Below the pieces are notes generated by a model, which made no database searches, was not told the origin of the DNA, and was given only the letters and a program-made list of their open reading frames with translations. The translations under genes and the position numbers were made by a program. Shown here one piece after another: positions 36,764-46,498 of a DNA stretch of 64,000 bases. The stretch spans positions 124,001 to 188,000 of the forward strand of contig NZ_BAEP01000054.1 in the NCBI RefSeq assembly GCF_000315015.1. Reading direction: 5' to 3'. Every line of letters begins with the position of its first letter. Within the stretch, counting starts at the first letter, position 1. The stretch is from Paraglaciecola mesophila KMM 241. Its GTDB lineage: Bacteria; Pseudomonadota; Gammaproteobacteria; Enterobacterales; Alteromonadaceae.

Positions 36764-37657
36764 TTATTTCACTAGTGTTTGTAAAAACTCGTTAAACTCA
36801 GTACCTAATTCGGGGTGGCGCATCGCATATTCAACGTTCGCCTTCATATAGCCTAGCTTGCTGCCACAGTCATGGCTCTTACCTTTCATGTAATAGGCAT
36901 CAACCTGTTCAGTTTGCATCAAAGAATCGATAGCATCTGTCAGCTGAATCTCATCTCCTGCACCAGGTGTGGTTTTAGCAAGAAGGTCCCAGATTTTTTC
37001 TGACAAGACATAACGTCCAACAACGGCTAAGTCTGATGGTGCGTCTGATAGGTTAGGCTTTTCAACCATGCCATGCATTTTTGCTGATTCACCAGGTGAA
37101 AGCTCCACGCCGTCTAAGTCGACGATACCGTACTTACTTACGTCTTCTTGAGGAACACTTTCCACCATGATTTGGCTGACTTGACTAGTATTAAATTTAG
37201 CCGTCATGTCTGCCAGGTTATCCTTCTTAGGATTACATGTACCTTCATCAACAATAACATCAGGTAGAACCACTGCAAATGGCGCATCACCAACCATAGG
37301 GCGGGCACACAATACCGCGTGACCTAAGCCTTTAGCGACACCTTGGCGTACGTGCATGATGGTAACGTCTTTAGGGCAAATCGCTTGCACTGCTTCCAAT
37401 AGTTGACGTTTAACACGCTTTTCAAGGGTAGCTTCTAGCTCGAAGCTCGTATCAAAGTGGTTCTCAATGCTGTTCTTACTCGCATGAGTCACTAAGATAA
37501 TCTCCTTTATGCCTGCATTCACACATTCGGATACAACGTATTGAATAAGTGGCTTATCAACAACCGGTAGCATTTCCTTTGGGATCGCCTTAGTTGCTGG
37601 CAACATACGCGTTCCAAGACCTGCTACTGGAATAACGGCTTTCTTTACTTGACTCAT
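36764..37657 (-). CDS. galU: UTP-glucose-1-phosphate uridylyltransferase
   Basis: Makes UDP-glucose for polysaccharide synthesis. 297 residues. The nucleotide-binding signature [29 protein letters not shown] is present, with the catalytic lysines and [10 protein letters not shown] further on. [16 protein letters not shown] and [17 protein letters not shown] are typical of GalU. The start is one base after the ugd stop, so the two genes form an operon: GalU makes UDP-glucose and Ugd oxidises it to UDP-glucuronate. It lies near two polysaccharide loci. Confidence 0.95.
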   Translation of the reverse strand: MSQVKKAVIPVAGLGTRMLPATKAIPKEMLPVVDKPLIQYVVSECVNAGIKEIILVTHASKNSIENHFDTSFELEATLEKRVKRQLLEAVQAICPKDVTIMHVRQGVAKGLGHAVLCARPMVGDAPFAVVLPDVIVDEGTCNPKKDNLADMTAKFNTSQVSQIMVESVPQEDVSKYGIVDLDGVELSPGESAKMHGMVEKPNLSDAPSDLAVVGRYVLSEKIWDLLAKTTPGAGDEIQLTDAIDSLMQTEQVDAYYMKGKSHDCGSKLGYMKANVEYAMRHPELGTEFNEFLQTLVK

Positions 37658-37658
37658 T

Positions 37659-38999
37659 TTATTGTCCTTTTACTGATAATCCACGACCTATTGCATAGTA
37701 ATGCAAGCCGTATTCCAACATCATGTTGGGTTCAAATAAATTCCGTCCGTCAAAAATTAGCGGAGAAGAAAGTTTTTCTTTAATTAGTTCAAAATCTGGT
37801 GCACGGAATGCTTGCCACTCAGTACAAATAACCAAGAAGTCAGCACCGTTAAGAGCTGATTCTTTGGTGCCAACTAGGTCTAAATCATCACGGCTACCAT
37901 AAATACGTTGGGTTTCTTCCATCGCTTCAGGATCATACGCTTTAACTTTGGCGCCCGCTTTCCATAAATTTTCCATTAGTACGCGGCTCGACGCTTCACG
38001 CATGTCGTCGGTATTTGGTTTGAAAGACAAGCCCCAAATCGCGACTGTTTTACCTTTCACATCACCGCCAAAGTGACGCATGATGTATTCAAACAACTTC
38101 TCTTTTTGGGCGTAGTTAACTTCTTCAACTGCTTCTAGCACTTTCGCACTGTAGCCAACACCAGTGGCACTGCGTACAAGCGCTTGAACATCTTTAGGGA
38201 AGCATGAACCGCCATAACCACAGCCAGGGTAAATGAATTGATAACCGATACGTGGATCAGAACCGATACCACGACGCACGTTCTCAATGTCAGCGCCCAT
38301 TAACTCCGCGATATTAGACATTTCATTCATGAAGCTTATTTTTGTCGCTAACATACAGTTAGCTGCATACTTAGTTAGCTCAGCACTGCGAATATCCATC
38401 ACGATAATTTTGTCATGGTTACGGTTAAACGGTGAGTAAAGCTCGCGTAGTTTCTTCTCTGCAGACTCACTTTCGGTACCAATGATAATACGATCAGGGC
38501 GCATACAATCATTTACCGCAGCCCCTTCTTTCAAGAACTCTGGGTTTGATACCACATCAAATGTTACGTTTTTGCCCAGTGATTCAAGCGTCTCTGCAAC
38601 TTTTGCACTCACTTTATCAGCAGTCCCTACTGGCACTGTAGATTTGTTAATGATGATTTTGTGAGAGTCCATGTGCTCGGCAATTGTTTTTGCCACAGCC
38701 AGCACGTATTTCAAATCAGCAGAGCCATCTTCATCCGGCGGTGTGCCTACTGCAATGAAAACAACTTCACCGTGTGCAATACCGCGAGCAGCATCAGTTG
38801 TAAAATCAACACGCCCTGCTTCGTAGTTACTTTTTACTAATGGGGTCAAACCAGGCTCATAAATTGGTATATGGCCTTGCTTTAATTTGTCGACTTTATT
38901 TTGGTCTACATCAACACAAACCACGTCGTGGCCAACTTCTGCCATGACTGCAGCTTGCACCAAACCGACATACCCAATTCCAAATACTGTAACTTTCAT
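37659..38999 (-). CDS. ugd: UDP-glucose 6-dehydrogenase
   Basis: Oxidises UDP-glucose twice to UDP-glucuronate with NAD. 446 residues, group of long UGDs. The Rossmann motif is [26 protein letters not shown]. The catalytic cysteine is in [19 protein letters not shown]; the central Lys is in [21 protein letters not shown] [33 protein letters not shown] is the C-terminal domain signature. The 428 bp upstream is shared with the divergent yjbE. Uronic acids are thus a likely component of one of the polymers made here. Confidence 0.95.
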   Translation of the reverse strand: MKVTVFGIGYVGLVQAAVMAEVGHDVVCVDVDQNKVDKLKQGHIPIYEPGLTPLVKSNYEAGRVDFTTDAARGIAHGEVVFIAVGTPPDEDGSADLKYVLAVAKTIAEHMDSHKIIINKSTVPVGTADKVSAKVAETLESLGKNVTFDVVSNPEFLKEGAAVNDCMRPDRIIIGTESESAEKKLRELYSPFNRNHDKIIVMDIRSAELTKYAANCMLATKISFMNEMSNIAELMGADIENVRRGIGSDPRIGYQFIYPGCGYGGSCFPKDVQALVRSATGVGYSAKVLEAVEEVNYAQKEKLFEYIMRHFGGDVKGKTVAIWGLSFKPNTDDMREASSRVLMENLWKAGAKVKAYDPEAMEETQRIYGSRDDLDLVGTKESALNGADFLVICTEWQAFRAPDFELIKEKLSSPLIFDGRNLFEPNMMLEYGLHYYAIGRGLSVKGQ

Positions 39000-39427
39000 C
39001 GAAGTAATATTCCTTAAATGTAAATTCAGGCGAATAATAACGCCTAATTATGACAAACTTTTGATCCTATTAGCCAAAGCAAAAACAATGCCTGAACGCC
39101 ACGTTAGGCTTTTCAGGGATCTGATAACACCGACTGTCTTTTTTTCGCGACTAACTTTACATTTTACCCCTTATTGCCCCCAATTGGGAACGGCTAACAA
39201 TAAAGAATTCGAACAAAAACGACTTTAAGCTGAAAAATCTAGTAAACCAGCTGAGTTACGCTGCAAAATCTCCCCCCATACTGATTTTTTAACTGAAAGA
39301 AGCTCGTTATTTTTACAACTAAAACACTATTTTAATGATTGTTTTATCTACACCTATTGAGGTCAGTAAATTATTCCATTAGAATCGGGGCAGTCTTGAT
39401 TTTTACTTAACATGAAGGGAATGTATT
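39000..39427. other. Divergent intergenic region between ugd and yjbE
   Basis: 428 bp, AT-rich, with no convincing gene. It contains a good sigma-70 promoter for yjbE (39357-39385). The ugd promoter should lie near the left end, but I could not choose one. An open frame that runs into this area from inside ugd is a shadow. Confidence 0.6.
39357..39385 (+). promoter_or_regulatory. Sigma-70 promoter of yjbE
   Basis: TTGAGG (39357-39362) and TAGAAT (39380-39385) are separated by exactly 17 bp. The predicted start is about 36 nt before the yjbE ATG, and AAGGGA precedes that ATG. Confidence 0.7.
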
Positions 39428-39772
39428 ATGAAAAAGATTCTTATGGCTGCAACCGCAGCATTAGCACTTGCTGGTAACCCAGTAATCGCTCAAGAAGTTG
39501 CTGGTGGAAGTGAGTCTCCTGAAGCGACAGTTGGTGGCGTTGGCGTTGGTACTATCGCTGCCGGTGCTGTTGGCCTTGCTATCGCTGGTGCGATTGTGTC
39601 TAACAACCGTGGTAACTCAAACACTGTTGATCCAACTGACCCTACTTGTGGTGAAGGCGAAACATTAGTTGATGGTGAATGTGTACCTTCAACCACTACT
39701 ACAGTTACTTCAACAGTAACAAGTACAGTAACAACTCCAGTGACTGTTACTGCAACAACAACTTCTTTATAA
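39428..39772 (+). CDS. yjbE: Small exopolysaccharide-associated protein, YjbE/GfcA type
   Basis: 114 residues. A Sec signal peptide (MKKILMAATAALALAGNPVIA) is followed by a Gly/Ala/Val-rich hydrophobic stretch (VGGVGVGTIAAGAVGLAIAGAIV), a Cys pair around GEGETLVDGEC and a Thr/Val/Ser-rich tail (TTTTVTSTVTSTVTT). E. coli YjbE/GfcA proteins have the same layout but little sequence conservation, so the assignment depends on its position before yjbF-yjbG-yjbH. It could be a small surface or periplasmic partner of exopolysaccharide secretion. A terminator-like hairpin separates it from yjbF, so it may be more strongly expressed than the rest. Confidence 0.72.
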   Translation: MKKILMAATAALALAGNPVIAQEVAGGSESPEATVGGVGVGTIAAGAVGLAIAGAIVSNNRGNSNTVDPTDPTCGEGETLVDGECVPSTTTTVTSTVTSTVTTPVTVTATTTSL

Positions 39773-39787
39773 GTTGTATTTGTTGTT

Positions 39788-39814
39788 AAAAGCCGCCTTT
39801 AGGCGGCTTTTTTA
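39788..39814 (+). terminator. Intra-operon terminator/attenuator between yjbE and yjbF
   Basis: AAAAGCCGCC, TTTA loop, GGCGGCTTTTTT. A strong rho-independent terminator lies 15 bp after the yjbE stop; yjbF begins 67 bp later, so the downstream genes are read only by readthrough or by a separate promoter. Confidence 0.88.
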
Positions 39815-39880
39815 TTGTTAAGGCTTTAATTTTAGTTAACATACCTCGCTTAACGATTTAACTCGGACATACGCCCACCC

Positions 39881-40579
39881 ATGACCATCAAAAAATTTGC
39901 GTTTGCCATTTTCGTGGCCATAGCTACAACCAGTTGCAGTGGTACGTATCACGCCTATTACGACACCCTTAAAATCGCATTTTCAGAACCTAAAGACGCC
40001 GACATGACATTAGCCCAAGTGGCCGAGTCAAAAATAGATGTGATGTTAGTACAGCGAGGCGAAAGACCTAAGGCCATTATGGCGCTCGCCTACCTCGAGA
40101 ACGGTAGACATAAATGGGTATCAGGTGATAACGCCATGTTTGTCATGGAACAAGGTCGGGTTGTACGCACCTTAGGGCTTAACAAAGACTTACTTTACTT
40201 AGGTAACAGTCAAGAGGATCCACTAAAACGTATTGCTAGCAGCACGAAGGTCAATGGCAGTGGAAAACAAAGCAGTAAGTGGCGCTACATTACAGATTGG
40301 TCCGGGGATGAATACGCTCATCCAATTGAATCGCATTTCATTGCCCCAGAAAACGAAACACTAACTCTGCTGAGTAAACCTATTAAAACCTTTCATTATG
40401 TAGAAACGCTGAGCTATCAGGCCCCATCAGATTACCTTCGTTTTAATCAAAACTGGCAAAATCATTACTGGTTTGATCGACAAAGTGGGGCTTTAGTCAA
40501 AAGCATTCAAACGCTGTCTCCTGCTAGTGAGCCAATAGAGTTTGTTTATTTAAGCCGCATCGCCCGTTTAGCTCATTAA
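39881..40579 (+). CDS. yjbF: YjbF/GfcB family lipoprotein
   Basis: 232 residues. The lipobox is AIATTSCSG. The family pattern is visible: DTLKIAFSEPKDADMTLAQVAESKIDVMLVQRGERPKAIMALAYLENGRHKWVSGDNAMFVMEQGRVVRTLGL, with the later SHF and DQ-like segments. E. coli GfcB/YjbF is a lipoprotein needed for group 4 capsule or Yjb exopolysaccharide. It is followed 13 bp later by yjbG. AT-rich with no strong ribosome-binding site visible. Confidence 0.87.
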   Translation: MTIKKFAFAIFVAIATTSCSGTYHAYYDTLKIAFSEPKDADMTLAQVAESKIDVMLVQRGERPKAIMALAYLENGRHKWVSGDNAMFVMEQGRVVRTLGLNKDLLYLGNSQEDPLKRIASSTKVNGSGKQSSKWRYITDWSGDEYAHPIESHFIAPENETLTLLSKPIKTFHYVETLSYQAPSDYLRFNQNWQNHYWFDRQSGALVKSIQTLSPASEPIEFVYLSRIARLAH

Positions 40580-40592
40580 GAAGTATTTACCC

Positions 40593-41390
40593 ATGAATAA
40601 GCTTATTAAAATAACCCTGCTAAACCTGTGTATTTTTAGCAGTGCTTTGCATGCTCAAGTGACCCTGACTTGGCAGAACCACACCCAGACATACCCGCAA
40701 GCGATTCGATTAACTGAAGCACTAATGCCATTAATGCAATCAGCATACGGTAATTCAGACGACACAGCTGCTGGTTTTAGCAGTAACGACATCAGCAGCA
40801 TTTACTGGCCTGCGGCGGCCCTGTATGAAACACAAGAAACCAAAGTAGCGCCTCTTCAAGCACAGCGCCGAAGCTTGATAGAAAAACTAACCACACTGCA
40901 CCAACGCTTTGCGAATGATGATCGCGCACTGCTTAGTGCAATCGATCAGCTCACGCAGGTCGTGAATAGCTGGCAGCTAGGTAAGCGTTCACCCATAAAA
41001 ATTGACCTCGACCTGGCCCGTATACAACCTCCTAATAACCCACTATTAACTGAAGGCGACTACACCTTGAGCGCCAAGCCGCGTGCAAAGCAGGTGTTTA
41101 TTACCGGAGCCGTGAATCAAACCCGAGTTGTAGCCCATCAGGCCTATCAAGACGTAAGCCATTACGTGCCAGCAAGCGCGCGTATCGATAAAGCCAATCA
41201 GGATTATGTGTATGTGATCCAAGCTGACGGGCGCGTCATTTTTGCCCCCACAGCTTACTGGAATAAGCAACACCAGGAGGTTATGCCTGGCAGCCTGCTG
41301 TTTGTGCCTTTTAACACCTCTTTATTCCACCCTGAACTAGCAGAAGTTAACGACCTTGTTGTGTCTTTAGCAAAAAATAGGCTGCTGTAA
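40593..41390 (+). CDS. yjbG: YjbG/GfcC family capsule biosynthesis protein
   Basis: 265 residues with a signal peptide ending at about SSALHAQ. Periplasmic GfcC proteins contain two beta-grasp domains resembling those of Wza and an important C-terminal helix. Here TKVAPLQAQRRSLIEKLTTLHQ, then GDYTLSAKPRAKQVFITGAVNQTRVVAHQAYQDVSHYV, and VIQADGRVIFAPTAYWNKQHQEVMPGSLLFVPF fit the family. The stop codon overlaps the yjbH ATG by one base. Part of the yjbEFGH operon. Confidence 0.87.
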   Translation: MNKLIKITLLNLCIFSSALHAQVTLTWQNHTQTYPQAIRLTEALMPLMQSAYGNSDDTAAGFSSNDISSIYWPAAALYETQETKVAPLQAQRRSLIEKLTTLHQRFANDDRALLSAIDQLTQVVNSWQLGKRSPIKIDLDLARIQPPNNPLLTEGDYTLSAKPRAKQVFITGAVNQTRVVAHQAYQDVSHYVPASARIDKANQDYVYVIQADGRVIFAPTAYWNKQHQEVMPGSLLFVPFNTSLFHPELAEVNDLVVSLAKNRLL

Positions 41391-43531
41391 TGGCTAAAAT
41401 GACCGAAACAAAACAGAAAAAATTTATGAAATTTACCTGGCTGACACTCGCCTCTTCGTTAACCTGTTTGAGTAGTTACGCCCAACAAGATTCAGACTAC
41501 AACGACTGGAATATTTCCCCTGTGGGCAGCTCTCTTATGGTGCATGGTGGTACCGGCCTTATTCAAACGCCAACATCACGCATGTTAGCCGAAGGCGATC
41601 TGCGCGTAAGCTACACTGACAACGACGAGTATCGCTTTTGGTCTGCCACGTTGCAGTTGTTCCCTTGGATGCAAGCCACTGTGCGTTACACTGACGTACG
41701 CACTCGATTTTACAGCCCCTACCCTGGCTTCAGTGGCGATCAAACCCTAAAAGACAAAGGTATTGATGCGAAATTCCGCTTACTAAAAGAAAGCTACTAC
41801 CTGCCTGAACTATCGGTTGGTTTTCGGGATTTTGGCGGTACTGGCTTTTTCGAAAGTGAGTTTATCGGTCTAAGTAAAAAAGTGGGTCCAGTAAACGTCC
41901 ACCTTAACATGGGCTGGGGCTATTTAGGCACAGACGGTAATGTGTCTAATCCATTTTGCGACCTTACCGACAGTTTCTGTGACCGCCCAGGCGGTTTTAC
42001 CGGCAATGGCGGCAAAATTGACTACCAACGTTTTTTCAAGGGGCCTGCGTCACTGTTTGGTGGTATCGAGTACCAAACACCTTGGGAACCATTACGTCTA
42101 AAAGTAGAGTATGAAGGCAATAATTACACTCGCGACCGCGCCGGAGCGCTTGAGCAAGACAGCAACTGGAACTTTGGTGCAAATTATCGTTGGAATAACT
42201 TTGACTTTAGCCTGAATTACCAGCGTGGTAACACTATCGGCTTTGGGGTTAGCTACAACTTCAACCTACATCAAATTAGTCAGCTAAAATTTGACGAGCC
42301 TCCTCGCGAGCTAAGCGCGAAACGCAAAGCAAGCTCCATTAACGACATTAACTTAGCTCGCATGAATCGCGACTTATTCAGTCAAGCCGGTTTTATTACC
42401 ACCGACAGCAACATAAGCGATGAGCAGGTGACCGTTTATGGGCAGCAAATTAGCTACCGAGACAGTGACGTTGCCATCGAGCGTATGGGCCGTATTATGG
42501 CATCCGAACTGCCTGACAGCGTTAAACAATACAAGGTGGTAAACACCAACGGCTCTGTGCCCTTAGTACAAACTCAAGTAGACGCAGAGGCTTTTAAACG
42601 TGAAGCACGCTACGAAACGGTAACGCCTGATATAAAAAGCACCTATCAGCGCCAAGACATACAAAGCGATACGCTTGCCAACTATGACCCAGCGAATAAC
42701 ACAGGCTTTTTTACTGGTATCGAAACTTTTTGGGTACAAACCTTTGGTAACCCGGAAGATTTCTACCTTTACCAAGCAGGAATACTGGCAAATGGCGGTT
42801 ACAGTTTTAATGGTAAAACCAGTGTTGCAGGTACTATCAAAGTCAATATATTCGAGAACTTCGATAAGTTTAATTTTACCACAGATAGCGCCAATAGCAC
42901 TCTGCCCCGAGTGCGCACCAATGCGAGGGAATATGTGTCAGACAGAACTGTTACCATGGAAAACCTCTATCTGCATTGGAATGACCGAATCGCCCCCAAC
43001 TTGTATGCACAGGTGTATGGTGGCTATTTAGAGGCCATGTATGGTGGTGTAGGAGCTGAGTTACTTTATCGACCCGTTGACAGCAACCTAGCTTTCGGCT
43101 TTGACATCAACTACGTACAGCAACGCTCTTGGGAAGATGACTTTGCCTTTTTCGATTACAAAGTGCTTACCGGGCATGCCAATATTTACTGGCAGCCTAG
43201 CTTTTTACCTGACACACAACTAACTTTTAATATTGGCCAATACTTGGCTAAAGACAAAGGGGTGACCGTTGACTTTGCTAAGCGTTTCGATAGCGGCATA
43301 GTAGTAGGGGCATTTGCAGCATTTACCGATGTCAGCGCAGATGAATATGGCGAGGGTAGCTTTACTAAGGGCTTTTACTTATCGATACCCTTTGATCTGT
43401 TTTCACTTAAATCGTCTAAAGGCCGCGGGCGCTTACCGTGGATCCCGATCGCCCGCGACGGTGGCCAACCATTAGTACGCCCTGTTACTTTGTACGGCAC
43501 AACAAGTGAGCGATCGCCATTTGCAAGATAA
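41390..43531 (+). CDS. yjbH: YjbH/GfcD family outer membrane protein
   Basis: 713 residues. The annotated ATG overlaps the yjbG stop; an ATG at codon 13 (41426) begins the signal peptide MKFTWLTLASSLTCLSSYAQ directly. The SPVGSSLMVHGGTGLIQTPTSRMLAEGDLRVSYTDNDEYRFWSATLQLFPWMQATVRYTDVRTRFY segment is the YjbH signature. Alternating strands and aromatic residues suggest two beta-barrel domains in the outer membrane, as proposed for the family. GfcD/YjbH is thought to work in exopolysaccharide translocation beside GfcB and GfcC (family knowledge). Last gene of the operon. Confidence 0.9.
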   Translation: MAKMTETKQKKFMKFTWLTLASSLTCLSSYAQQDSDYNDWNISPVGSSLMVHGGTGLIQTPTSRMLAEGDLRVSYTDNDEYRFWSATLQLFPWMQATVRYTDVRTRFYSPYPGFSGDQTLKDKGIDAKFRLLKESYYLPELSVGFRDFGGTGFFESEFIGLSKKVGPVNVHLNMGWGYLGTDGNVSNPFCDLTDSFCDRPGGFTGNGGKIDYQRFFKGPASLFGGIEYQTPWEPLRLKVEYEGNNYTRDRAGALEQDSNWNFGANYRWNNFDFSLNYQRGNTIGFGVSYNFNLHQISQLKFDEPPRELSAKRKASSINDINLARMNRDLFSQAGFITTDSNISDEQVTVYGQQISYRDSDVAIERMGRIMASELPDSVKQYKVVNTNGSVPLVQTQVDAEAFKREARYETVTPDIKSTYQRQDIQSDTLANYDPANNTGFFTGIETFWVQTFGNPEDFYLYQAGILANGGYSFNGKTSVAGTIKVNIFENFDKFNFTTDSANSTLPRVRTNAREYVSDRTVTMENLYLHWNDRIAPNLYAQVYGGYLEAMYGGVGAELLYRPVDSNLAFGFDINYVQQRSWEDDFAFFDYKVLTGHANIYWQPSFLPDTQLTFNIGQYLAKDKGVTVDFAKRFDSGIVVGAFAAFTDVSADEYGEGSFTKGFYLSIPFDLFSLKSSKGRGRLPWIPIARDGGQPLVRPVTLYGTTSERSPFAR

Positions 43532-43617
43532 TGCTCAGTCAGACCCAGCTAGGGGAAGATCAAGGTGAAGCCAAATGAACGTAAGGGCATTCGAGTTTAT
43601 GGGGGGCTTACGTCTTG

Positions 43618-43645
43618 TTAGCTCTTAGTAATTAGCTCTTAGTAA
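43618..43645 (+). repeat. 14-nt tandem duplication within a hairpin
   Basis: TTAGCTCTTAGTAA occurs twice head to tail. The flanks TCTTGTTAGCT (43613-43623) and AGCTAACACAAGA (43651-43663) are inverted repeats with a 2-nt bulge, so the duplication would sit in the loop side of the hairpin. Confidence 0.75.
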
Positions 43646-43683
43646 AAAGAAGCTAACACAAGAACGCTCATAGCATACCGATT

Positions 43684-43709
43684 AAGCCGCTAGCCAGCGG
43701 CTTTTTTTA
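43684..43709 (+). terminator. Terminator after the yjb operon
   Basis: AAGCCGCT, AGCC loop, AGCGGCTTTTTTT, about 150 bp after the yjbH stop. Confidence 0.87.
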
Positions 43710-44105
43710 TCGCATGATTTTACTCTGAGAATCACCACTTCTAATCTTAACAACACCCTGTTGTTTTCTCCCAAAACTAATACTGTAATATTAACAAAAA
43801 TGTGTTACTCAAATACCCTCAACAACTGAACCAACCTTTGAAGCTTGACAGATTACAGAATACATCCAATCACGCCGACAGAAGTGATTTCTAGCGTTTG
43901 TGCTGTCGTAAATACAATAAATGAACATCACATGAGGAACTACGGAGAGATAGTGAGTATTTGACCCCTTGATGACACACAATAACAGGTGGTCTCAGAA
44001 TCGACGCAAATAACCAGTTCTTAAGCCTCTACAAGGTCCGTCAGCTCAAGATCGGCGGACTTAGACATTCATAAATACGTACACAAGTATGTAATACAAT
44101 TCCAA

Positions 44106-44140
44106 TAAAAAAGCCCTAAGTCAGAAGACAAAGGGCTTAA
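44106..44140 (-). terminator. Terminator after wecA (end of polysaccharide locus)
   Basis: On the minus strand AAGCCCT and AGGGCTT enclose a 14-nt loop and are followed by TTTTTTATTGG. It lies about 60 bp after the wecA stop. Confidence 0.82.
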
Positions 44141-44196
44141 AAAGTGATTTAGCAAATATGAAAGGTTTGAGTAACTAGCACTAAAACCTGGGTTGC

Positions 44197-45264
44197 TTAG
44201 TTTGTATTGCGCCTAAAAAAGCGAGATATCTTCCATACATGAATAAACGAATAATCGTATAATACGAATATACCGATAAATAACCCCAGCATTATCACTT
44301 CTGGTATACCGTAATACTCACCTACAAGACCAAATCCAGCCATCAAGATGGCAATAGAGCCAATAGTAAATAAGGCTTGTACCGAAGAGAAACCGAAGCG
44401 CATAAATATATGGTGTAAGTGATCTCGGTCGGCAGATAAGGGTGATTTACCTTTTTTCACGCGGCGGTGCATTACAGCGAACATGTCCATTAAGGGTACA
44501 GCGATTATCCATAATGCTGTTACAGGCCTAAAGCTAGCTTCACCGTCTTGCGTGCCAAGCACAAGTAGCCAGATAACACTCAAGCCAATCATCATGCTAC
44601 CTGCATCGCCCATGAAAATTTTACCGAAGAACTGTCTTAAGCCGCCTAAGTTAAATAGTAAAAAGGCTGATAATGCAGCAACAAAAATGGCTGAAATAGT
44701 GAACAAATCAACGTTATTCGCCCAGTAAAATAACACGCATAAGCTACTAAAGGTCACTACGCCAAGTACACCCACTAAGCCATCAATACCATCTGTCATG
44801 TTAAATGCATTTATAGCAGTGGCTACAGCAAGCAATGTCACGGGCAAAGCAAAAACGCCTAGATTAACATTACCGAAACCTAGCAAGTCGCCCATATCAT
44901 AAAGCGCATGCCCTGCCCCAAGCACCAAAATCGACGCTATCAATAACTGAGCAACTAAGCGCACTTTTGCGCTTACATCGTAAAAGTCATCCAAAGCGCC
45001 AATTAACACCATGAACGAGCAAGAAATCATATACAGGTTAACCAGTTGAGATTCAGGTAAGAACACCTGTGACACAATCAACACAGTGAAATAGATCGCA
45101 ATACCACCAATCAAGGGTACTTCACCTAAATGGCGCTTACGTTCGCAAGGCCTATCAACTAACCCGATATTGGCAGCTAACGGTCGCAAACCTACAATAG
45201 ACAAACAGGCAACAGCAAACGCCCACACAAACACTGAGTTGTAATCCCCAGATATAAAATCCAT
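44197..45264 (-). CDS. wecA: Undecaprenyl-phosphate GlcNAc-1-phosphate transferase (WecA-like)
   Basis: Initiating transferase of polysaccharide repeat-unit assembly on undecaprenyl phosphate, MraY/WecA family. 355 residues from ATG 45264, which has GGAG 7 bp upstream. About 11 membrane helices. Conserved sites: DRPCERKRHLGEVPLIGGIAIY, GALDDFYDVSAKVRL (Mg-binding DD), NAFNMTDGIDGLVG, FMGDAGSMMIG, and the late HHIFMRFG. The usual sugar is GlcNAc-1-P, though related enzymes use other N-acetylhexosamines. It is the last gene of the long minus-strand locus, after a 322-bp gap, so it may have its own promoter. Confidence 0.92.
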   Translation of the reverse strand: MDFISGDYNSVFVWAFAVACLSIVGLRPLAANIGLVDRPCERKRHLGEVPLIGGIAIYFTVLIVSQVFLPESQLVNLYMISCSFMVLIGALDDFYDVSAKVRLVAQLLIASILVLGAGHALYDMGDLLGFGNVNLGVFALPVTLLAVATAINAFNMTDGIDGLVGVLGVVTFSSLCVLFYWANNVDLFTISAIFVAALSAFLLFNLGGLRQFFGKIFMGDAGSMMIGLSVIWLLVLGTQDGEASFRPVTALWIIAVPLMDMFAVMHRRVKKGKSPLSADRDHLHHIFMRFGFSSVQALFTIGSIAILMAGFGLVGEYYGIPEVIMLGLFIGIFVLYDYSFIHVWKISRFFRRNTN

Positions 45265-45586
45265 TGTATATCTCCAAAAATAAACTTCGACTATTGTAGC
45301 ACGCAATTTATGAAGGAATCACTAACCAGCTAAGGAAATATTTTAGGCAATGAGTTAAAGAGAATTTGTGGATAATTTAAATTAATATCGCAACTACCAT
45401 TACTCATAACACTAAGCGAATGCGATCATAGTCAAGTAGTAGCTTTACGTTGGAAAAGCTACATCAAGTAAAAACTATTATATCTCAGTCACTTATAGCC
45501 TATCTCCAACAAAACATAGTTATGCCATTACACTTTAGAGTTAAATTGCGCAAAGAAAAGATATAAAAGAATTTTCAATCATTCGC
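45265..45586. other. Gap between wecA and the glycosyltransferase genes
   Basis: 322 bp, AT-rich, no ORF, no terminator and no repeat recognised. It marks the left edge of the AT-rich glycan cassette. Confidence 0.5.
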
Positions 45587-46432
45587 TTAGCGTAATTTTT
45601 TATACGCAAACTGAGCCAAGGATGTTGGTGCCACCCTGAGCGCCCAAATACCTAAAGCAAATAGTATATTTTTGATCGACATACAGTTAAGTTGTTTCAT
45701 AGCCTGCCACCTCGCTATAAATTCAGAGTTGGCTTTTTTAAAACCTCTACGACGAAGAAGCACATCATCTTCAAACCTAAATTTGATCAGAGCCTCGTCG
45801 ATATTGCCGAATTTGTAACCTGCAATAGCGAGAATTACCCAAAAAGCATAATCCTCTGTAGACTTTGTGTCTGTGGGATACCTGAAACCTTTCAAAAACA
45901 GGCTCTTTCTAAACATTACAGAAGGATGAATAAATGGGCACCTCCTAATAATATCTCTTTTTAGGATATGGTCTTCCACTGGTAAAACTTTTAAGTAAAT
46001 ATCACTCCGAGTTGAAGAGAATTCGATACAACCAGTACCAAGAACATCAACCGATTTATTACTATCTAAATAATTAACTTGTGATTGAATTCGGTTGGGC
46101 AGGCTTATGTCGTCTGCGTCCATTCTTGCAATATATGAGTAATTATTTTGACTTTCAAGTACATGTTCAATCAATTGATTTAGTGAGAAGGCTAATCCCC
46201 TATTTTCTTTTCTTGTGTAATAATATACTGAGAACGAATTAATTGTCCGACTACGTTGAGTTAAAGTTTTAAAATAATCATTTATCTCTTTAGTAATAGG
46301 CCCATCTGCCATCACATAGAAATCACAAGGTAAACTCTGCATCTCGATACTTAACACGGCCTGTTTGACGTACTCCAACTTATCCATTAAATACACGGAC
46401 ATAATTACAGCCACTCTAACTTCGCAATTCAT
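45587..46432 (-). CDS. Family 2 glycosyltransferase
   Basis: 281 residues. The GT-A fold starts with RVAVIMSVYLMDKLEYVKQAVLSIEMQSLP. The nucleotide-sugar site is IARMDADDISLPNRIQSQVNYLD (DxD motif), after NRGLAFSLNQLIE; this pattern is typical of AmsE/EpsE-like GT2 enzymes that build exopolysaccharide repeats. The acceptor-side motif is SVMFRKS...TEDYAFWVILA. The donor sugar is not predictable. It is the most downstream glycosyltransferase of the locus. Base composition is AT-rich, like the next six genes. Confidence 0.87.
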   Translation of the reverse strand: MNCEVRVAVIMSVYLMDKLEYVKQAVLSIEMQSLPCDFYVMADGPITKEINDYFKTLTQRSRTINSFSVYYYTRKENRGLAFSLNQLIEHVLESQNNYSYIARMDADDISLPNRIQSQVNYLDSNKSVDVLGTGCIEFSSTRSDIYLKVLPVEDHILKRDIIRRCPFIHPSVMFRKSLFLKGFRYPTDTKSTEDYAFWVILAIAGYKFGNIDEALIKFRFEDDVLLRRRGFKKANSEFIARWQAMKQLNCMSIKNILFALGIWALRVAPTSLAQFAYKKLR

Positions 46433-46498
46433 GGAAAACCTGTTGTTATAATTTGAAAATAAGACACTTAAGAAAAGCGCACTGCTTGACCATTATCC

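Larger units (their letters stand above)
43532..44196. other. Intergenic region between yjbH and wecA
   Basis: 665 bp without a convincing gene. It holds a 14-nt tandem duplication inside a hairpin (43613-43663), a terminator for yjbH (43684-43709) and a terminator for the polysaccharide locus (44106-44140). The 44.0 kb stretch between the two terminators shows no ORF, repeat or RNA structure that I could recognise. Confidence 0.6.

Noticed and set aside
42675-43031. Plus-strand ORF of 118 codons inside yjbH
   Set aside because: Shifted frame within the yjbH coding sequence; no initiation signal.
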